Below are positions 24,805 to 34,129 of a DNA stretch of 64,000 nt, one piece after another. Source of the DNA: an uncultured Prevotellaceae bacterium (lineage in GTDB: Bacteria > Bacteroidota > Bacteroidia > Bacteroidales > Bacteroidaceae); assembly GCA_900315105.1 (NCBI GenBank), contig OMXX01000001.1, positions 149,394 to 213,393 of the forward strand, in the 5' to 3' direction. Both the position numbers and the translations under genes were made by a program. How positions within the stretch are numbered: the first letter of the stretch is position 1; every line of letters starts with the position of its first letter. The notes under the pieces were generated by a model. It saw nothing but the letters and a program-made list of their open reading frames with translations, made no database searches and was not told the origin of the DNA.

Positions 24805-26592
24805 ATGGCAGAACAAATAAAAGTACCTGGAGTTCTCAAGCCTGGAACTGGAACCTACCATAGTTATGCCAAAGACATAATAGATGACCAGTTAAGGAAT
24901 AAGAAGCAATCTGAACTGAATACTTTGTTTAATCAGGGTAAAGGTTTGGATGCTAATGGAAATGTCGTACCTGTTGTTGGCCCTACAAATGCCGATAACG
25001 TTCCATATACTGATAATATTCCAGCCAGTCAGCATCCATCAGGCAGTACTGGTAGGAAAATTAAGCAGCTTGAAGATCGCATAGATAGTCTTGTGCCAGC
25101 AGAAGAACCTACTTTAGGTGAATCCATTGACTTGGTTGACTATATGATGAGCGATAATGTTGCATTGTCATTTACTTATGATGTAAATAAGAAATATGTG
25201 TATGGTGATAAAGTTACAAGCATGTGTACTTATGCCAGAAATAATACTTCTTATGCAGCATTCAAGGTTGTAGATGTTGACTTGTATATTGTATATACGA
25301 TTTCAGGCAATACGTTCACATATTATGCTCAAATGGATTCTGAAACCCTTCCTAATGAAGCTCGTAGCAAGTTTGAATTAGGAAGATATGCCTTAGTAAA
25401 GCAGCTTCAGGGCGCTACTGGTGATTCTTGGGTAGATGGAACTGCTGGCGTATTTGTTGGTACTGACGAGCGCCCTATGGCTTTCAAATATGTTGCAAGT
25501 GTTGAAATAAATAGTCAGACAATCAACAATGTACTATTGGCAAGAACATCAAACGATTCACATATCTATGTTTATCGCTTACAATCTGGATTGTTCAAAT
25601 ATTACACTAAAGTAGCATCCAGCAATGCCGCTTTTGCGAATTTGAATGCACTTATTGTGGGTGTAAGTGGTGGTTCTGGTGGCACAAATGATTATGAAGA
25701 ATTAATCAATAAGCCTATTTATAAGATAGAAGGGGAAGATGGATATGTTATGAATGGGGCAAGCAGTGCCATTAAAGGATTTGCAGAAGGGGTAAGGACT
25801 AAAACCCATTTGGAGGGGGCACACGCTGAAGGCTATGAGTCTGTAGCTATGGGGCGTGGTGCCCATGCAGAAGGTGGTGTTACAAAAGCGATAGGATGGT
25901 TTTCCCACGCTGAGGGTGATAGCACAATTGCAGAAGAAAGTGGCGCTCATGCGGAAGGAGATGGTATTATCTATCAAATGGCGGTTTCACGCAATTATAC
26001 TCAGGGAGATACATCTTTGTATTCAGTAACCAAAATCCACTATGGCGCAGCTATAAAACAAAGTTTTTCAGATGATGTGGTTTTTGTTACAGACTGTCAA
26101 AGTAGTGGTGATGGTGATTATTGCTTAACTTTGTCTGCTCCATTGGATAGAGATATAGAGCGACAAACAATAATTAGTCATTATGGCGCATCACGCGGAA
26201 TTGGTTCTCATACAGAGGGACGTGGAACAATAGCGTTTGCTCATGGTGCCCATGCAGAGGGTTATAGAACTTGTGCGTATGGAGAAAATTCTCATGCAGA
26301 AGGCAGTAGTTCAACGGCGCAAAGCAATAATTCTCATGCAGAAGGAGTAGATACCATAACCACCAATAATGGAGAACACGCTGAAGGAAGAATGAATCTA
26401 TCTACATTAAATAGAACATTAAGTTCTGTTGGTTGTGGCGATTCACGAGTTAGAAAAAATGCCTACGAAATAGATTTTGAAGGTAATTTTTATCTTTATG
26501 GTGTCGGTGGTTATAATGGAAAAAATATAACCAGCTCTAATGTCAAATCAGTACAGGAGGTAATAGCAGATCTTCTTGCAGCATTAACTTAA
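24805..26592 (+). CDS. Tail fibre with HAEG (YadA-head-like) repeats
   Basis: A 595-residue protein. Residues 1-55 (MAEQIKVPGVLKPGTGTYHS, then DIIDDQLRNKKQSELNTLFNQGKG) are nearly identical to the next gene and probably dock the fibre. From about residue 330 there are some ten copies of an [ACS]HAEG repeat, split by a 75-residue insert, in the style of YadA-head left-handed beta rolls of trimeric fibres. The C-terminus (SALGCGDSR-like, then LYGVGGYNGKNI) forms a small tip. It would act as a receptor-binding side fibre. Confidence 0.75.
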   Translation: MAEQIKVPGVLKPGTGTYHSYAKDIIDDQLRNKKQSELNTLFNQGKGLDANGNVVPVVGPTNADNVPYTDNIPASQHPSGSTGRKIKQLEDRIDSLVPAEEPTLGESIDLVDYMMSDNVALSFTYDVNKKYVYGDKVTSMCTYARNNTSYAAFKVVDVDLYIVYTISGNTFTYYAQMDSETLPNEARSKFELGRYALVKQLQGATGDSWVDGTAGVFVGTDERPMAFKYVASVEINSQTINNVLLARTSNDSHIYVYRLQSGLFKYYTKVASSNAAFANLNALIVGVSGGSGGTNDYEELINKPIYKIEGEDGYVMNGASSAIKGFAEGVRTKTHLEGAHAEGYESVAMGRGAHAEGGVTKAIGWFSHAEGDSTIAEESGAHAEGDGIIYQMAVSRNYTQGDTSLYSVTKIHYGAAIKQSFSDDVVFVTDCQSSGDGDYCLTLSAPLDRDIERQTIISHYGASRGIGSHTEGRGTIAFAHGAHAEGYRTCAYGENSHAEGSSSTAQSNNSHAEGVDTITTNNGEHAEGRMNLSTLNRTLSSVGCGDSRVRKNAYEIDFEGNFYLYGVGGYNGKNITSSNVKSVQEVIADLLAALT

Positions 26593-26602
26593 TTAAAATA
26601 AT

Positions 26603-29509
26603 ATGGCAGAACAAATCAAAGTGCCAGGAGTATTAAAGCCTGGAACTGGCAACTATCATAGTATAGCCAAGGATATAATAGATGATGAACTAAACAACAA
26701 GTCTCAGGCAGAATTGAATGCTTTGTTCAATCAAGGCAAAGGCATTGACGAACATGGCAATCCAATAGATATTGGAGGAAGAAGCTATTCTGCTGGTACA
26801 GGCTTGAAACTTGTCGGTAGTGTATTCTCCCTTAGTGATGATGCTATATCCAAGCTTAATAGTGTTGCAGTGGGAGTTAAGGCAGAGAATAATAGGGGTG
26901 TCTGGAAAGCACAGATAGCAACCATTCCAGTTACTCTTGATGTCTATACCAATTCAACGGCAACCACAAGGCCTGTTGTTGGGCAGCATTATTCAACTTT
27001 GTATGTCAAGATAAAAGCATCAGAGATAGTTTCTACGTATGAATGGAATATAGAGGACAGCAATGCTAAGATAACGATAGTAAACGATGAGATACTATCT
27101 CAAAAGCTTCTTGATGTATTGCTTTATGAATCTTTCCATTCAGACGATATTTTCTATGAGGATGGTATATATGAGGTTGTTTCTGATACCTCAGTAGAGT
27201 TTACCTCTTCAATGAAGACTGCGTTCTACATCAATGGTGCGGCAAACACAACAGGAGGCGATATACCAAATACTGAATATGAGCCATACATGAACACAAA
27301 TCTTCAGTACACAACTGTTTACCATAAGGGTACAAAATGGTTGTGTAATGCAGACGTTAATGAGGCTGTGACCACAGAGGAGCCAAACTTCAGTTCTACA
27401 AAGTGGCTTGCACTTCAGGAGGCCGTTACTGGTAAGGGTATTTCTCATATTATTGTCGAGCAAGCACTCTCCACTTCAGCCTCATCAGTTAGCGGTTCAT
27501 GGTCTCAGACACCTAAGTCGGTAACTTCACAGAAGAGATACCTTTGGGAAAGAACAACTATTGTCTTTACCGATGGAACTGAATACCGAATTGGCGCACA
27601 TGTAGTCGGTGTATATGGCGATAAGGGTGATGATGGCACGAGTGTAACTATCAAGGGAACACTTGATGATGCTGGGGATCTTCCATCTTCAGGCAATACG
27701 GTTGGCGATGGATATGTTATTGATGGTGATCTCTATGTGTGGACAACGGCAGACACATGGGTAAATGTCGGTAGAATTAAGGGTGACGATGGTAATGATG
27801 CTACCCAATATTATATTCATACCGCCTACGCTGATAGCAATGTATATCAGGATGAAAGCCACTGGACTACTGGTGTACCAAGTAGGGATTATGCCTACAT
27901 AGGTATTTGTATCAATACATCACCAACAGATCCTTCTGGTCAGTCTGGTTTTGCCCAATACACATGGCAACTTGCTTGCGGTATTATCTATACAATCGTA
28001 TTGGGTAACAATATAGTTCCTGATGGTTCAGTATATGTACCAATGAAGTTTTTGAAGACAATCGGCAGTACCCAGAAATATCTTACCTACAATGAAACCG
28101 TAGCAGAAGGAATTACTTTCAAGGGTGCTGATGATTTGGCAGATAATAACGTTCAGTGGTACGCAGACACATCTTTCCAGAGATTGTATCGTTCTTCAGG
28201 CTTTACTTATGGTGCTAAATACACTGTGGTGGCATATAAGGACAATAAGGAAATCACAAGAACAACATTGGGTGTTACAAAGAAGGGTGATCCAGGCTCA
28301 CCAGGCGCAGATGGAGCTGTCGGCCCAAGAGGTGCTATTCTTAGAGGCCCAACGGTATGGAAAGATGGAGTTGTATATCAAGGAGGTAATACTGGAGATG
28401 ACTATCAAGACATGGTATATGTTGAGAGTGTCAATAAGATGTATCTCTGTAAATTTACCCACACGTCAAATAACAGCAATGAGCCTACCCAGCACAATGC
28501 TCAAGCGGCATGGAGTGCTTCACAACCCTGGTATGAAACAGATTTACAGGAATTTGTTGCTACTAAGGTTGTCTTCGCCGAAAGAGGCATGATAAAAGAT
28601 GTAGATCTTGTTAATGCCACAATTAGAGGAACAATTACTGATGTATGTGAAGAAATGACCTCACGAGTCCATCTTGTCGGTAGTGTTGAAAATCAACTTG
28701 CATCTATCAACGTAAACACAAACGAAACACCAGACGATGAGTGTGGTCAGATAGAATTACCAAGTGGAGCTGTTCTTACTCGTTGGTCTTCTGAAGGTGG
28801 GCGTATAATACAATTGCCAACCTATAACGGATATAGCGAGTCTGGCATTTCATTTAAGGCTTATCCTTATCAGACTGCTGGAACAAGACTATCCATATTC
28901 ACAACACCAGTACCAGGATACTCAAATTGGGCTGGAGTTAGTGACTTCCCAGAAAATCAGTTAGCGGATTTGCTAAGATGTGCCGTAATGGTTAGTGCAG
29001 ATCCTAAGTCATTGATTGGAGAAGCTTATGTGGATGCTAACAATAAGGTGATAAGACCAAAACACATGTGGGGTGGCGCTTCTATATTCTCAAATGATTG
29101 GAAGCATGGAAGATTCTTGTACAAAGGCAGAACAGCAAGATTTGTAATGTTATTCCCAGGACAACATCTTGATTTGATTTCTCAAGTACAAATGATAAAC
29201 GATGAGCCATGTCTTGTATGGAATATCAATAATGCTTCTGATTTTGATCCAGTAAGTATTAACATGAGAGTGGAAGATGTTCCATTTAGTGCTTTCTCTG
29301 GCATAGAGGGTGGATATAGGAAAAATACTTCTGTATATGGTGAGTCTGGAGCTGATGGAAGCGATGCTCTTATTGCTAATCTTATGCAATATAACTATCC
29401 AGAAGATAATCCAGTCGAGATTACCATGAGCCTTGCTGGAGTTTACACATACAATGGCGTTAATGAAACAACATTATTCCCTTCATGGATGGTGGAAGAC
29501 GTATTGTAA
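26603..29509 (+). CDS. Long tail fibre / receptor-binding protein
   Basis: A 968-residue protein sharing its docking N-terminus with the previous gene. It contains Trp-rich modules (YHKGTKWLCNADVNEAVTTE, VWKDGVVYQGGNTGDDYQDMV) like carbohydrate-binding V-shaped domains, and a short collagen-like stretch, KGDPGSPGADGAVGPRGA, near residue 570. Paired modules such as GDKGDDGTSVTIKGTLDDAG recur in phage fibres. The last 250 residues form a distinct beta-rich tip. It is probably the main host-range determinant. A terminator follows. Confidence 0.75.
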   Translation: MAEQIKVPGVLKPGTGNYHSIAKDIIDDELNNKSQAELNALFNQGKGIDEHGNPIDIGGRSYSAGTGLKLVGSVFSLSDDAISKLNSVAVGVKAENNRGVWKAQIATIPVTLDVYTNSTATTRPVVGQHYSTLYVKIKASEIVSTYEWNIEDSNAKITIVNDEILSQKLLDVLLYESFHSDDIFYEDGIYEVVSDTSVEFTSSMKTAFYINGAANTTGGDIPNTEYEPYMNTNLQYTTVYHKGTKWLCNADVNEAVTTEEPNFSSTKWLALQEAVTGKGISHIIVEQALSTSASSVSGSWSQTPKSVTSQKRYLWERTTIVFTDGTEYRIGAHVVGVYGDKGDDGTSVTIKGTLDDAGDLPSSGNTVGDGYVIDGDLYVWTTADTWVNVGRIKGDDGNDATQYYIHTAYADSNVYQDESHWTTGVPSRDYAYIGICINTSPTDPSGQSGFAQYTWQLACGIIYTIVLGNNIVPDGSVYVPMKFLKTIGSTQKYLTYNETVAEGITFKGADDLADNNVQWYADTSFQRLYRSSGFTYGAKYTVVAYKDNKEITRTTLGVTKKGDPGSPGADGAVGPRGAILRGPTVWKDGVVYQGGNTGDDYQDMVYVESVNKMYLCKFTHTSNNSNEPTQHNAQAAWSASQPWYETDLQEFVATKVVFAERGMIKDVDLVNATIRGTITDVCEEMTSRVHLVGSVENQLASINVNTNETPDDECGQIELPSGAVLTRWSSEGGRIIQLPTYNGYSESGISFKAYPYQTAGTRLSIFTTPVPGYSNWAGVSDFPENQLADLLRCAVMVSADPKSLIGEAYVDANNKVIRPKHMWGGASIFSNDWKHGRFLYKGRTARFVMLFPGQHLDLISQVQMINDEPCLVWNINNASDFDPVSINMRVEDVPFSAFSGIEGGYRKNTSVYGESGADGSDALIANLMQYNYPEDNPVEITMSLAGVYTYNGVNETTLFPSWMVEDVL

Positions 29510-29512
29510 TTA

Positions 29513-29555
29513 AAATCAAGCCCATAAGTTAATTCTTGTGGGTTTGATTTCTTCT
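29513..29555 (+). terminator. Rho-independent terminator after fibre genes
   Basis: AAATCAAGCCCA (29513-29524) pairs with TGGGTTTGATTT (29539-29550, one G-U), followed by a T-rich tail. The late motif begins at 29,586. Confidence 0.85.
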
Positions 29556-29585
29556 TATGTATGTTACCATAAAGTCTAAACATCA

Positions 29586-29604
29586 GTCTATTATTAATAA
29601 AAAG
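29586..29604 (+). promoter_or_regulatory. Late-gene start motif (copy 4)
   Basis: GTCTATTATTAATAAAAAG ends 2 bp before the ATG at 29,607 and lies directly behind a terminator, as at 3114. Confidence 0.5.
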
Positions 29605-29606
29605 AA

Positions 29607-30548
29607 ATGAGTAGAACATTATCTCAGATATATACACAGGCAACCACAGTAAGGAACAATTATTTGCAACTTACAAGCCTCAACCCATCGGTTTTGAGTA
29701 GTAGCAAAATGTCACTTCTCAACGCACTTACCTATATAGTTTCAGCATTGATATATTCATACGAAACCATACTGGATGCGTTTGAGGTAAATTTGCTTGG
29801 TATCACGTCTCAGAGAATGCCTGGAACGGATGCTTACTATCTTAGAATGTCAAAGCTATTCCAGTATAATGAGATTACTGGTCTTGGTGATACTATGGTA
29901 TTGGATGAAGAGACTTTGAACATGAAATATGAAACTGAGGATGCAGACCATAGAATAATAACACATGTAGCCTATCAGTATGATAATGATTCAAAATATG
30001 ATTTGATTCTCAAGGTTTGTAAGGATGGTGAGGAAGGTGAAGAAGGTTCATGTAAGCCGCTTTCAAACCATGAACTAACAGCATTTAAGAAATATATTGA
30101 TACCATTAAGTTCATTGGTACTGAAATTCAGTGTATTTCATGTCCTGGAGATATTCTTTATGTAAACACTATCGTCTATTATGATGATACATATATAACA
30201 GCAGACCAGGCTTCAGAGGATGTAAGAAAAGCTCTTATTGATTATATCAATAATCTTGATTACAATTCATACGTTTATTTCCAGTCTGTTATAGATGCTA
30301 TTCAGGCTGTCTCTCATATTAAATTTGTTGATGGATCTTCTACACTTCATATTAGAAAATACAATTCTAATACAAGGGAATATGGAGATCAAATACAAAT
30401 TAGCGATATTTCCCAGCTTTATGCTGGATATGCCACATTTATTGATGAGAATGGTATTTCCACATTGATAATGGAAAATTGCGCTAACAAAGTAGAGGCT
30501 TTGGCTTCAACAGCAAACATTAAATTCGTACCTCAGTCAAGTCTATAA
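29607..30548 (+). CDS. Baseplate wedge protein (gpJ/gp6-like)
   Basis: A 313-residue protein. The N-terminal 90 residues have the pattern of Bacteroidales baseplate J-like proteins: a helix through LLNALTYIVSALIYSYETILDAFE, then LLGITSQRMPGTDAYYLRMSKLFQY. A mixed domain around 110-240 (HELTAFKKYIDTIKFIGTEIQC, DQASEDVRKALIDYINNLDYNSYVYFQSVIDAIQ) matches the J-family alpha/beta part with its late ALIDYI helix. It would form baseplate wedges with the gene 1 bp downstream. Confidence 0.7.
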   Translation: MSRTLSQIYTQATTVRNNYLQLTSLNPSVLSSSKMSLLNALTYIVSALIYSYETILDAFEVNLLGITSQRMPGTDAYYLRMSKLFQYNEITGLGDTMVLDEETLNMKYETEDADHRIITHVAYQYDNDSKYDLILKVCKDGEEGEEGSCKPLSNHELTAFKKYIDTIKFIGTEIQCISCPGDILYVNTIVYYDDTYITADQASEDVRKALIDYINNLDYNSYVYFQSVIDAIQAVSHIKFVDGSSTLHIRKYNSNTREYGDQIQISDISQLYAGYATFIDENGISTLIMENCANKVEALASTANIKFVPQSSL

Positions 30549-30549
30549 T

Positions 30550-31092
30550 ATGAACTTTGTATCACAATATAACATATCCATCAACAAAGTGCTTGGAAGA
30601 CTTATTCCATACTTTTTCAGAGGACGTAAATTGTACGCCTTAATGGTGAGCTTATTGTCTTCTCTGGAAAGTACCCATGATGGCTTTCTTAAATGGGCGC
30701 AAAAGGTAACTATAATATCTAAGCTACCATTTATCAAGGAACCTATGGAATATATGCTGAAGGATAATCTCGGTTCATATTTTGCCAATCCTGAAGATAA
30801 TTTCTGCTTTGATAAATATGCCCATAAAAGATATGGAAGCTATGTTTATCCGATAACAGATGAAACACACCAGGCTGATGCACCAATTATATATCCATTC
30901 AATGAAGATGATGGTACGGCAGTTATATATGCAAGAAAAGATGTAACTGGATCAACAGCCAACAGATTTAATCTTTCAGCACCAAACATCGCAGATAATA
31001 GTAAGAAGGAAGAGTACACAACCACTATAAGATTGTTACTTTCTCAGTTTACAATAATAAAAAAATATGACATTATAATTCAAGATTTTTAA
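30550..31092 (+). CDS. Baseplate wedge-associated protein (gpI/gp53-like position)
   Basis: A 180-residue protein directly behind the J-like gene and before the collar fibre, where the second wedge component is coded in P2- and T4-like phages. It has a helical N-terminus (ISINKVLGRLIPYFFRGRKLYALMVSLLSSLESTHDGF) and a beta-rich C-terminus. The position and layout support a baseplate role; the sequence shows no diagnostic motif. It is 1 bp from both neighbours. Confidence 0.6.
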   Translation: MNFVSQYNISINKVLGRLIPYFFRGRKLYALMVSLLSSLESTHDGFLKWAQKVTIISKLPFIKEPMEYMLKDNLGSYFANPEDNFCFDKYAHKRYGSYVYPITDETHQADAPIIYPFNEDDGTAVIYARKDVTGSTANRFNLSAPNIADNSKKEEYTTTIRLLLSQFTIIKKYDIIIQDF

Positions 31093-31093
31093 T

Positions 31094-32626
31094 ATGAAAG
31101 AATTAAACATGCCGAGTGGTGGAAGACCAGTCTATACTGAGGACTTCCAGACACTTCAGAATGAAATATCCGTTTTTGAAAAAATAACAGAGCAGAATTG
31201 TAGGAATTGTGTTCTGTCAGGTTGTGTTTATACAGAAACCCCAAATCCTGATGGGGAAACGTATAATGCTAACCTTACCGAAGGCTATGCCATCATTAAT
31301 GGAAAGATTTGTCATGTAGCTGCATGGCACAATGCGGCTTTCCATCATATTCAGCTTCCATTGTATATTGAGCTTGTACAATCCGATAGCGTGGAAAGAA
31401 CACAGCTTGTCAATGGAGAAACCGCCCCTATGACAATCAACTATGAAGGAGAGGTTCGTACTGCTGGAAACACAATGGTAGGCCCTGCAATCTCCATGAA
31501 CAGAAAGAAATCGTCATCTTCTGAAGAAAATGATAGATTTACATATTTTCATGACTTATATGAGGGTTTTGTAAGAAAAGCAGAGGTTGAGGATGTCAAT
31601 AAGAGAGCCTATATAATTGATTTAGCTGATTATATAGGTGTTGATAAGGTGTTACCTACCACAAATGCTGCCTTTGTATATCAGAGCCATATTGTTCAGC
31701 CTCGTACTTTCACTATTTTTAACGCCAATGGTGAAAATTATAATAACTTGGCAAATGGCACATACTTTGCATTTTGTATTCGTCAGTTTTTCTCCCTTAA
31801 TGTTACTGGCTTAGGTCATGATTATCTCCTTTATGACTGGTCACTTAGATTTGTGGGTAAATATAACGATACAAATGCACCAGAATTTATTCGTGATCTT
31901 TATGGGGAAACTATTGCCACCACCACCAAGGATGGTCGTATGTCTAAAGAGCAAGTTAAATCCCTTAATAATAAGGCCGACAAGACGTATGTTGATCGAG
32001 AATTAGAAAATAAAATGCCGAGCAATGGTACATATACCAGACAGGAAATAGATGATGCCTTAGCCCAGAAGTTGAATTATAGTACTTGGCAAGACAATAT
32101 GGATATTCTCTGGGGTGAGATAAAAATGTGGGCTGGAGTAACACCGCCACCTAAATATCGCCTTTGTAATGGAGATAATCTTCCTATTCCAGGCAATAAT
32201 CCTTCAGATCAGTATTATGATCTCTATCAGGCTATTAAAGAGACCTTTAATGTAGTTGGAGCCAATGGTACGCCAGCTGGTTATTTTGCTCTTCCAGATT
32301 TGAGAGGTCGTTTCATTGTTGGTATGGGCAAAGGTACAGGTGATAAGGAGTTTACATTCAAAAGTACTGGTGGTGCTTCAGAAGTAGCTCTCACAGTTGA
32401 TCAAATGCCAACACATAGACATACTGTTCCTTCAGATGATTGGGATAATGGAGGTGCCCCACCATATTCACAGTATGGTATTGAAAATTATAGAGAATTA
32501 AGTTATGGTCCTGGAGAAAGTGGAGATGGTGGTGTATGTGATTCTGGTCCTGCTGGCGGCGGCGGCGCTCATAATAACCTTCCACCATACTATACGCTCG
32601 CATATATAATAAGAGTAGCAAAATAA
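31094..32626 (+). CDS. Tail fibre with phage tail-collar domain
   Basis: A 510-residue protein. Residues 1-300 are the shaft and attachment part, with a coiled coil near 285-320 (NNKADKTYVDRELENKM). Residues 340-510 read as a tail-collar domain: MWAGVTPPPKYRLCNGDNLP, YFALPDLRGRFIVGMGKG, VDQMPTHRHT, and the usual end HNNLPPYYTLAYIIRV. Collar domains bind fibres or host glycans. A Gly-rich loop (GGGGAHNN) precedes the end. Confidence 0.85.
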   Translation: MKELNMPSGGRPVYTEDFQTLQNEISVFEKITEQNCRNCVLSGCVYTETPNPDGETYNANLTEGYAIINGKICHVAAWHNAAFHHIQLPLYIELVQSDSVERTQLVNGETAPMTINYEGEVRTAGNTMVGPAISMNRKKSSSSEENDRFTYFHDLYEGFVRKAEVEDVNKRAYIIDLADYIGVDKVLPTTNAAFVYQSHIVQPRTFTIFNANGENYNNLANGTYFAFCIRQFFSLNVTGLGHDYLLYDWSLRFVGKYNDTNAPEFIRDLYGETIATTTKDGRMSKEQVKSLNNKADKTYVDRELENKMPSNGTYTRQEIDDALAQKLNYSTWQDNMDILWGEIKMWAGVTPPPKYRLCNGDNLPIPGNNPSDQYYDLYQAIKETFNVVGANGTPAGYFALPDLRGRFIVGMGKGTGDKEFTFKSTGGASEVALTVDQMPTHRHTVPSDDWDNGGAPPYSQYGIENYRELSYGPGESGDGGVCDSGPAGGGGAHNNLPPYYTLAYIIRVAK

Positions 32627-32638
32627 AAATAAATTATT

Positions 32639-32857
32639 ATGAAAATTATACCAGTTGGAAACGACTACGCACTTGCAGCAAGGTTGCGTTCAGTCAAAGT
32701 AGAAAAGAGCGATGAAGTCACTAATACAGCAAACCAGTCTGAAGAGACAGGTAAGGAAGGCAATAAGGGAGAGGAGGCTTCAGTTCAATCAACAGAAGGC
32801 AAGAAGAAAGCCAGAAGATTCAAGAAAGAAGCAACCTCAGAAGAGGGAGAAGAGTGA
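32639..32857 (+). CDS. Small charged phage protein
   Basis: A 72-residue protein with an ordered start (MKIIPVGNDYALAARLRSVKV) and a disordered Glu/Lys/Gly tail. Its composition recalls the truncated protein at the left edge of the window. It ends in GAG TGA inside the overlapping frame of the next gene. No family is recognised. Confidence 0.5.
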   Translation: MKIIPVGNDYALAARLRSVKVEKSDEVTNTANQSEETGKEGNKGEEASVQSTEGKKKARRFKKEATSEEGEE

Positions 32858-33167
32858 TTTCTCCCAAACCCCATTAGGTCATTTTCTTATCCATGAATGC
32901 CCAGCAGAGTGGAAAATCCTTCAGGATGCTAAAAGAAACCTTGCGATAAGAAAATATGATCCCGACATCATCCGTAGCATGGCGTTGAAATCCGACAATC
33001 CAATGTTCAGGACTAAGGAGTTTCACGATGCTTTAAGGGACTGGGAACTATATGGGGCAAGAACACCAAACAAGGTAAAATTTGATTTGGATGCTGAGAT
33101 AGCTTTTATCCGTAAGACACAAAGTGTTAATGATGAAGAGGTTGAGGTGGAACTGTTATTGTTCTAA
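32712..33167 (+). CDS. Phage protein overlapping in another frame; start uncertain
   Basis: The frame is open from ATG 32712 to 33167. Only the part from about residue 50 (SQTPLGHFLIHECPAEWKILQDAKRNLAIRKYDPDIIRSMALK) looks like a real folded protein; the first 48 residues are the frame shadow of the 32,639 gene and are Lys/Arg/Gln biased. No in-frame ATG lies at the junction, so translation may start by reinitiation at a rare codon or by a +1 shift at GAG TGA (32852-32857). No family is recognised. It ends about 50 bp before a late motif. Confidence 0.45.
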   Translation: MKSLIQQTSLKRQVRKAIRERRLQFNQQKARRKPEDSRKKQPQKREKSDFSQTPLGHFLIHECPAEWKILQDAKRNLAIRKYDPDIIRSMALKSDNPMFRTKEFHDALRDWELYGARTPNKVKFDLDAEIAFIRKTQSVNDEEVEVELLLF

Positions 33168-33179
33168 CCTCAGCCTTTT

Positions 33180-33197
33180 GTCTATTATTCATAAAAC
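33180..33197 (+). promoter_or_regulatory. Late-gene start motif (copy 5)
   Basis: GTCTATTATTCATAAAAC lies 19 bp before the ATG at 33,217; 10 of the first 10 bases match copy 1. Confidence 0.45.
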
Positions 33198-33216
33198 AAC
33201 ATAACAATAAACAACT

Positions 33217-33813
33217 ATGAATGTTACCCCAATAAACAAGCGTAGCGGCTTCAAAATACTTATCGCCTTAGACAATTATAGCGGTGAGGATTTTAGGCTC
33301 TCATTCTATGCTGCTGGAACCGTACAGAAGCGTTTTATATGTTCCTATATTAACGGAGCCTACACTAATTGTCAACGCATAGATGATTATCATGTTTTAT
33401 GTTCTTTCCCACCAAACACATTCAATCTCGGAATACTGAAGTGTGAGGTATGCTATGGTTTCTATGACGAACTATCAGAGTCAAATTACTTTAAGGTAAT
33501 CTCAAATGAGATTGTAACCGCAAGGGTAAATGACGAAGACAGCCATATTGAAATTACCAATGATAAGACTGGGAAGATTGTCACACCAGAGTTTGCTATT
33601 TACCTATTGGGGCCTGTGCTTCAGCCTAAGAGTGTAAAAATCAAGCTCAACGGCGTTATTTATGAGGCGGTGGATGGAGTTATCGACTTAGGTACAATAG
33701 AGCCTTCTGCGTTGAATAATGAGGCAAAATCGCTACTTAGGGAGATCCTTCGGGCAGCAACCTACACATCAGAACAATACGACAACATAGAATTACTTAT
33801 AAATTCGCTCTAA
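33217..33813 (+). CDS. Phage structural protein, unknown
   Basis: A 198-residue protein, last of the late + strand genes before the cargo island. The first 115 residues are beta-rich (GFKILIALDNYSGEDFRLSFYAAG, LHSFPPNTF-like turn, LKCEVCYGFYDELSESNYFKV), like small baseplate-upper or neck proteins. Residues 125-170 are a second small beta domain and the rest is helical (LNNEAKSLLREILRAA). It has its own late motif and terminator. The function is not recognised. Confidence 0.6.
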   Translation: MNVTPINKRSGFKILIALDNYSGEDFRLSFYAAGTVQKRFICSYINGAYTNCQRIDDYHVLCSFPPNTFNLGILKCEVCYGFYDELSESNYFKVISNEIVTARVNDEDSHIEITNDKTGKIVTPEFAIYLLGPVLQPKSVKIKLNGVIYEAVDGVIDLGTIEPSALNNEAKSLLREILRAATYTSEQYDNIELLINSL

Positions 33814-33818
33814 AAACA

Positions 33819-33850
33819 AAATGGCAGATCATTACGGTCTGCCATTTTTA
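33819..33850. terminator. Two-way terminator between late genes and cargo island
   Basis: AAATGGCAGA (33819-33828) pairs perfectly with TCTGCCATTT (33838-33847), with T runs on both strands. It separates the convergent units on the + and - strands. Confidence 0.85.
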
Positions 33851-34093
33851 TTATACTTTTACATACAGATTGCAACAGCATTTATCTTCGTTCCTGTAAC
33901 CTGAGCAGGGACATTCTTTTTCCTGACTGTTGTTAGAACATGGGCATTGACCTGAACATCTTATCAAGCCCTTAAAAATACCCTCTACTACTTTTGGATT
34001 AGGATTTACTTGCCAGCCTTCCTTTGCATCTTTCTGAGCAATGCTGGTGACTGTTTTGATAACGTCTTTTGTGATGTATTTTGATACACTCAT
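33851..34093 (-). CDS. Ferredoxin-thioredoxin reductase catalytic-chain-like mini protein
   Basis: An 80-residue protein. Residues 25-46 (GWQVNPNPKVVEGIFKGLIR) match the region before the cysteines in FTR beta chains. It ends with CPC, 8 residues, CPC, 8 residues, CCC; the FTR pattern is CPC, about 16, CPC, 8, CHC. All six cysteines used for the 4Fe-4S cluster and redox pair therefore have counterparts; the usual His is Cys and the first loop is shorter. It may reduce a thioredoxin-like partner or serve as an Fe-S redox switch in an anaerobic host. It is second in a two-gene unit behind the nuclease. Confidence 0.65.
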   Translation of the reverse strand: MSVSKYITKDVIKTVTSIAQKDAKEGWQVNPNPKVVEGIFKGLIRCSGQCPCSNNSQEKECPCSGYRNEDKCCCNLYVKV

Positions 34094-34129
34094 ATTTAGG
34101 AAATTTATAATTTTTCCTAATAATAGTCA

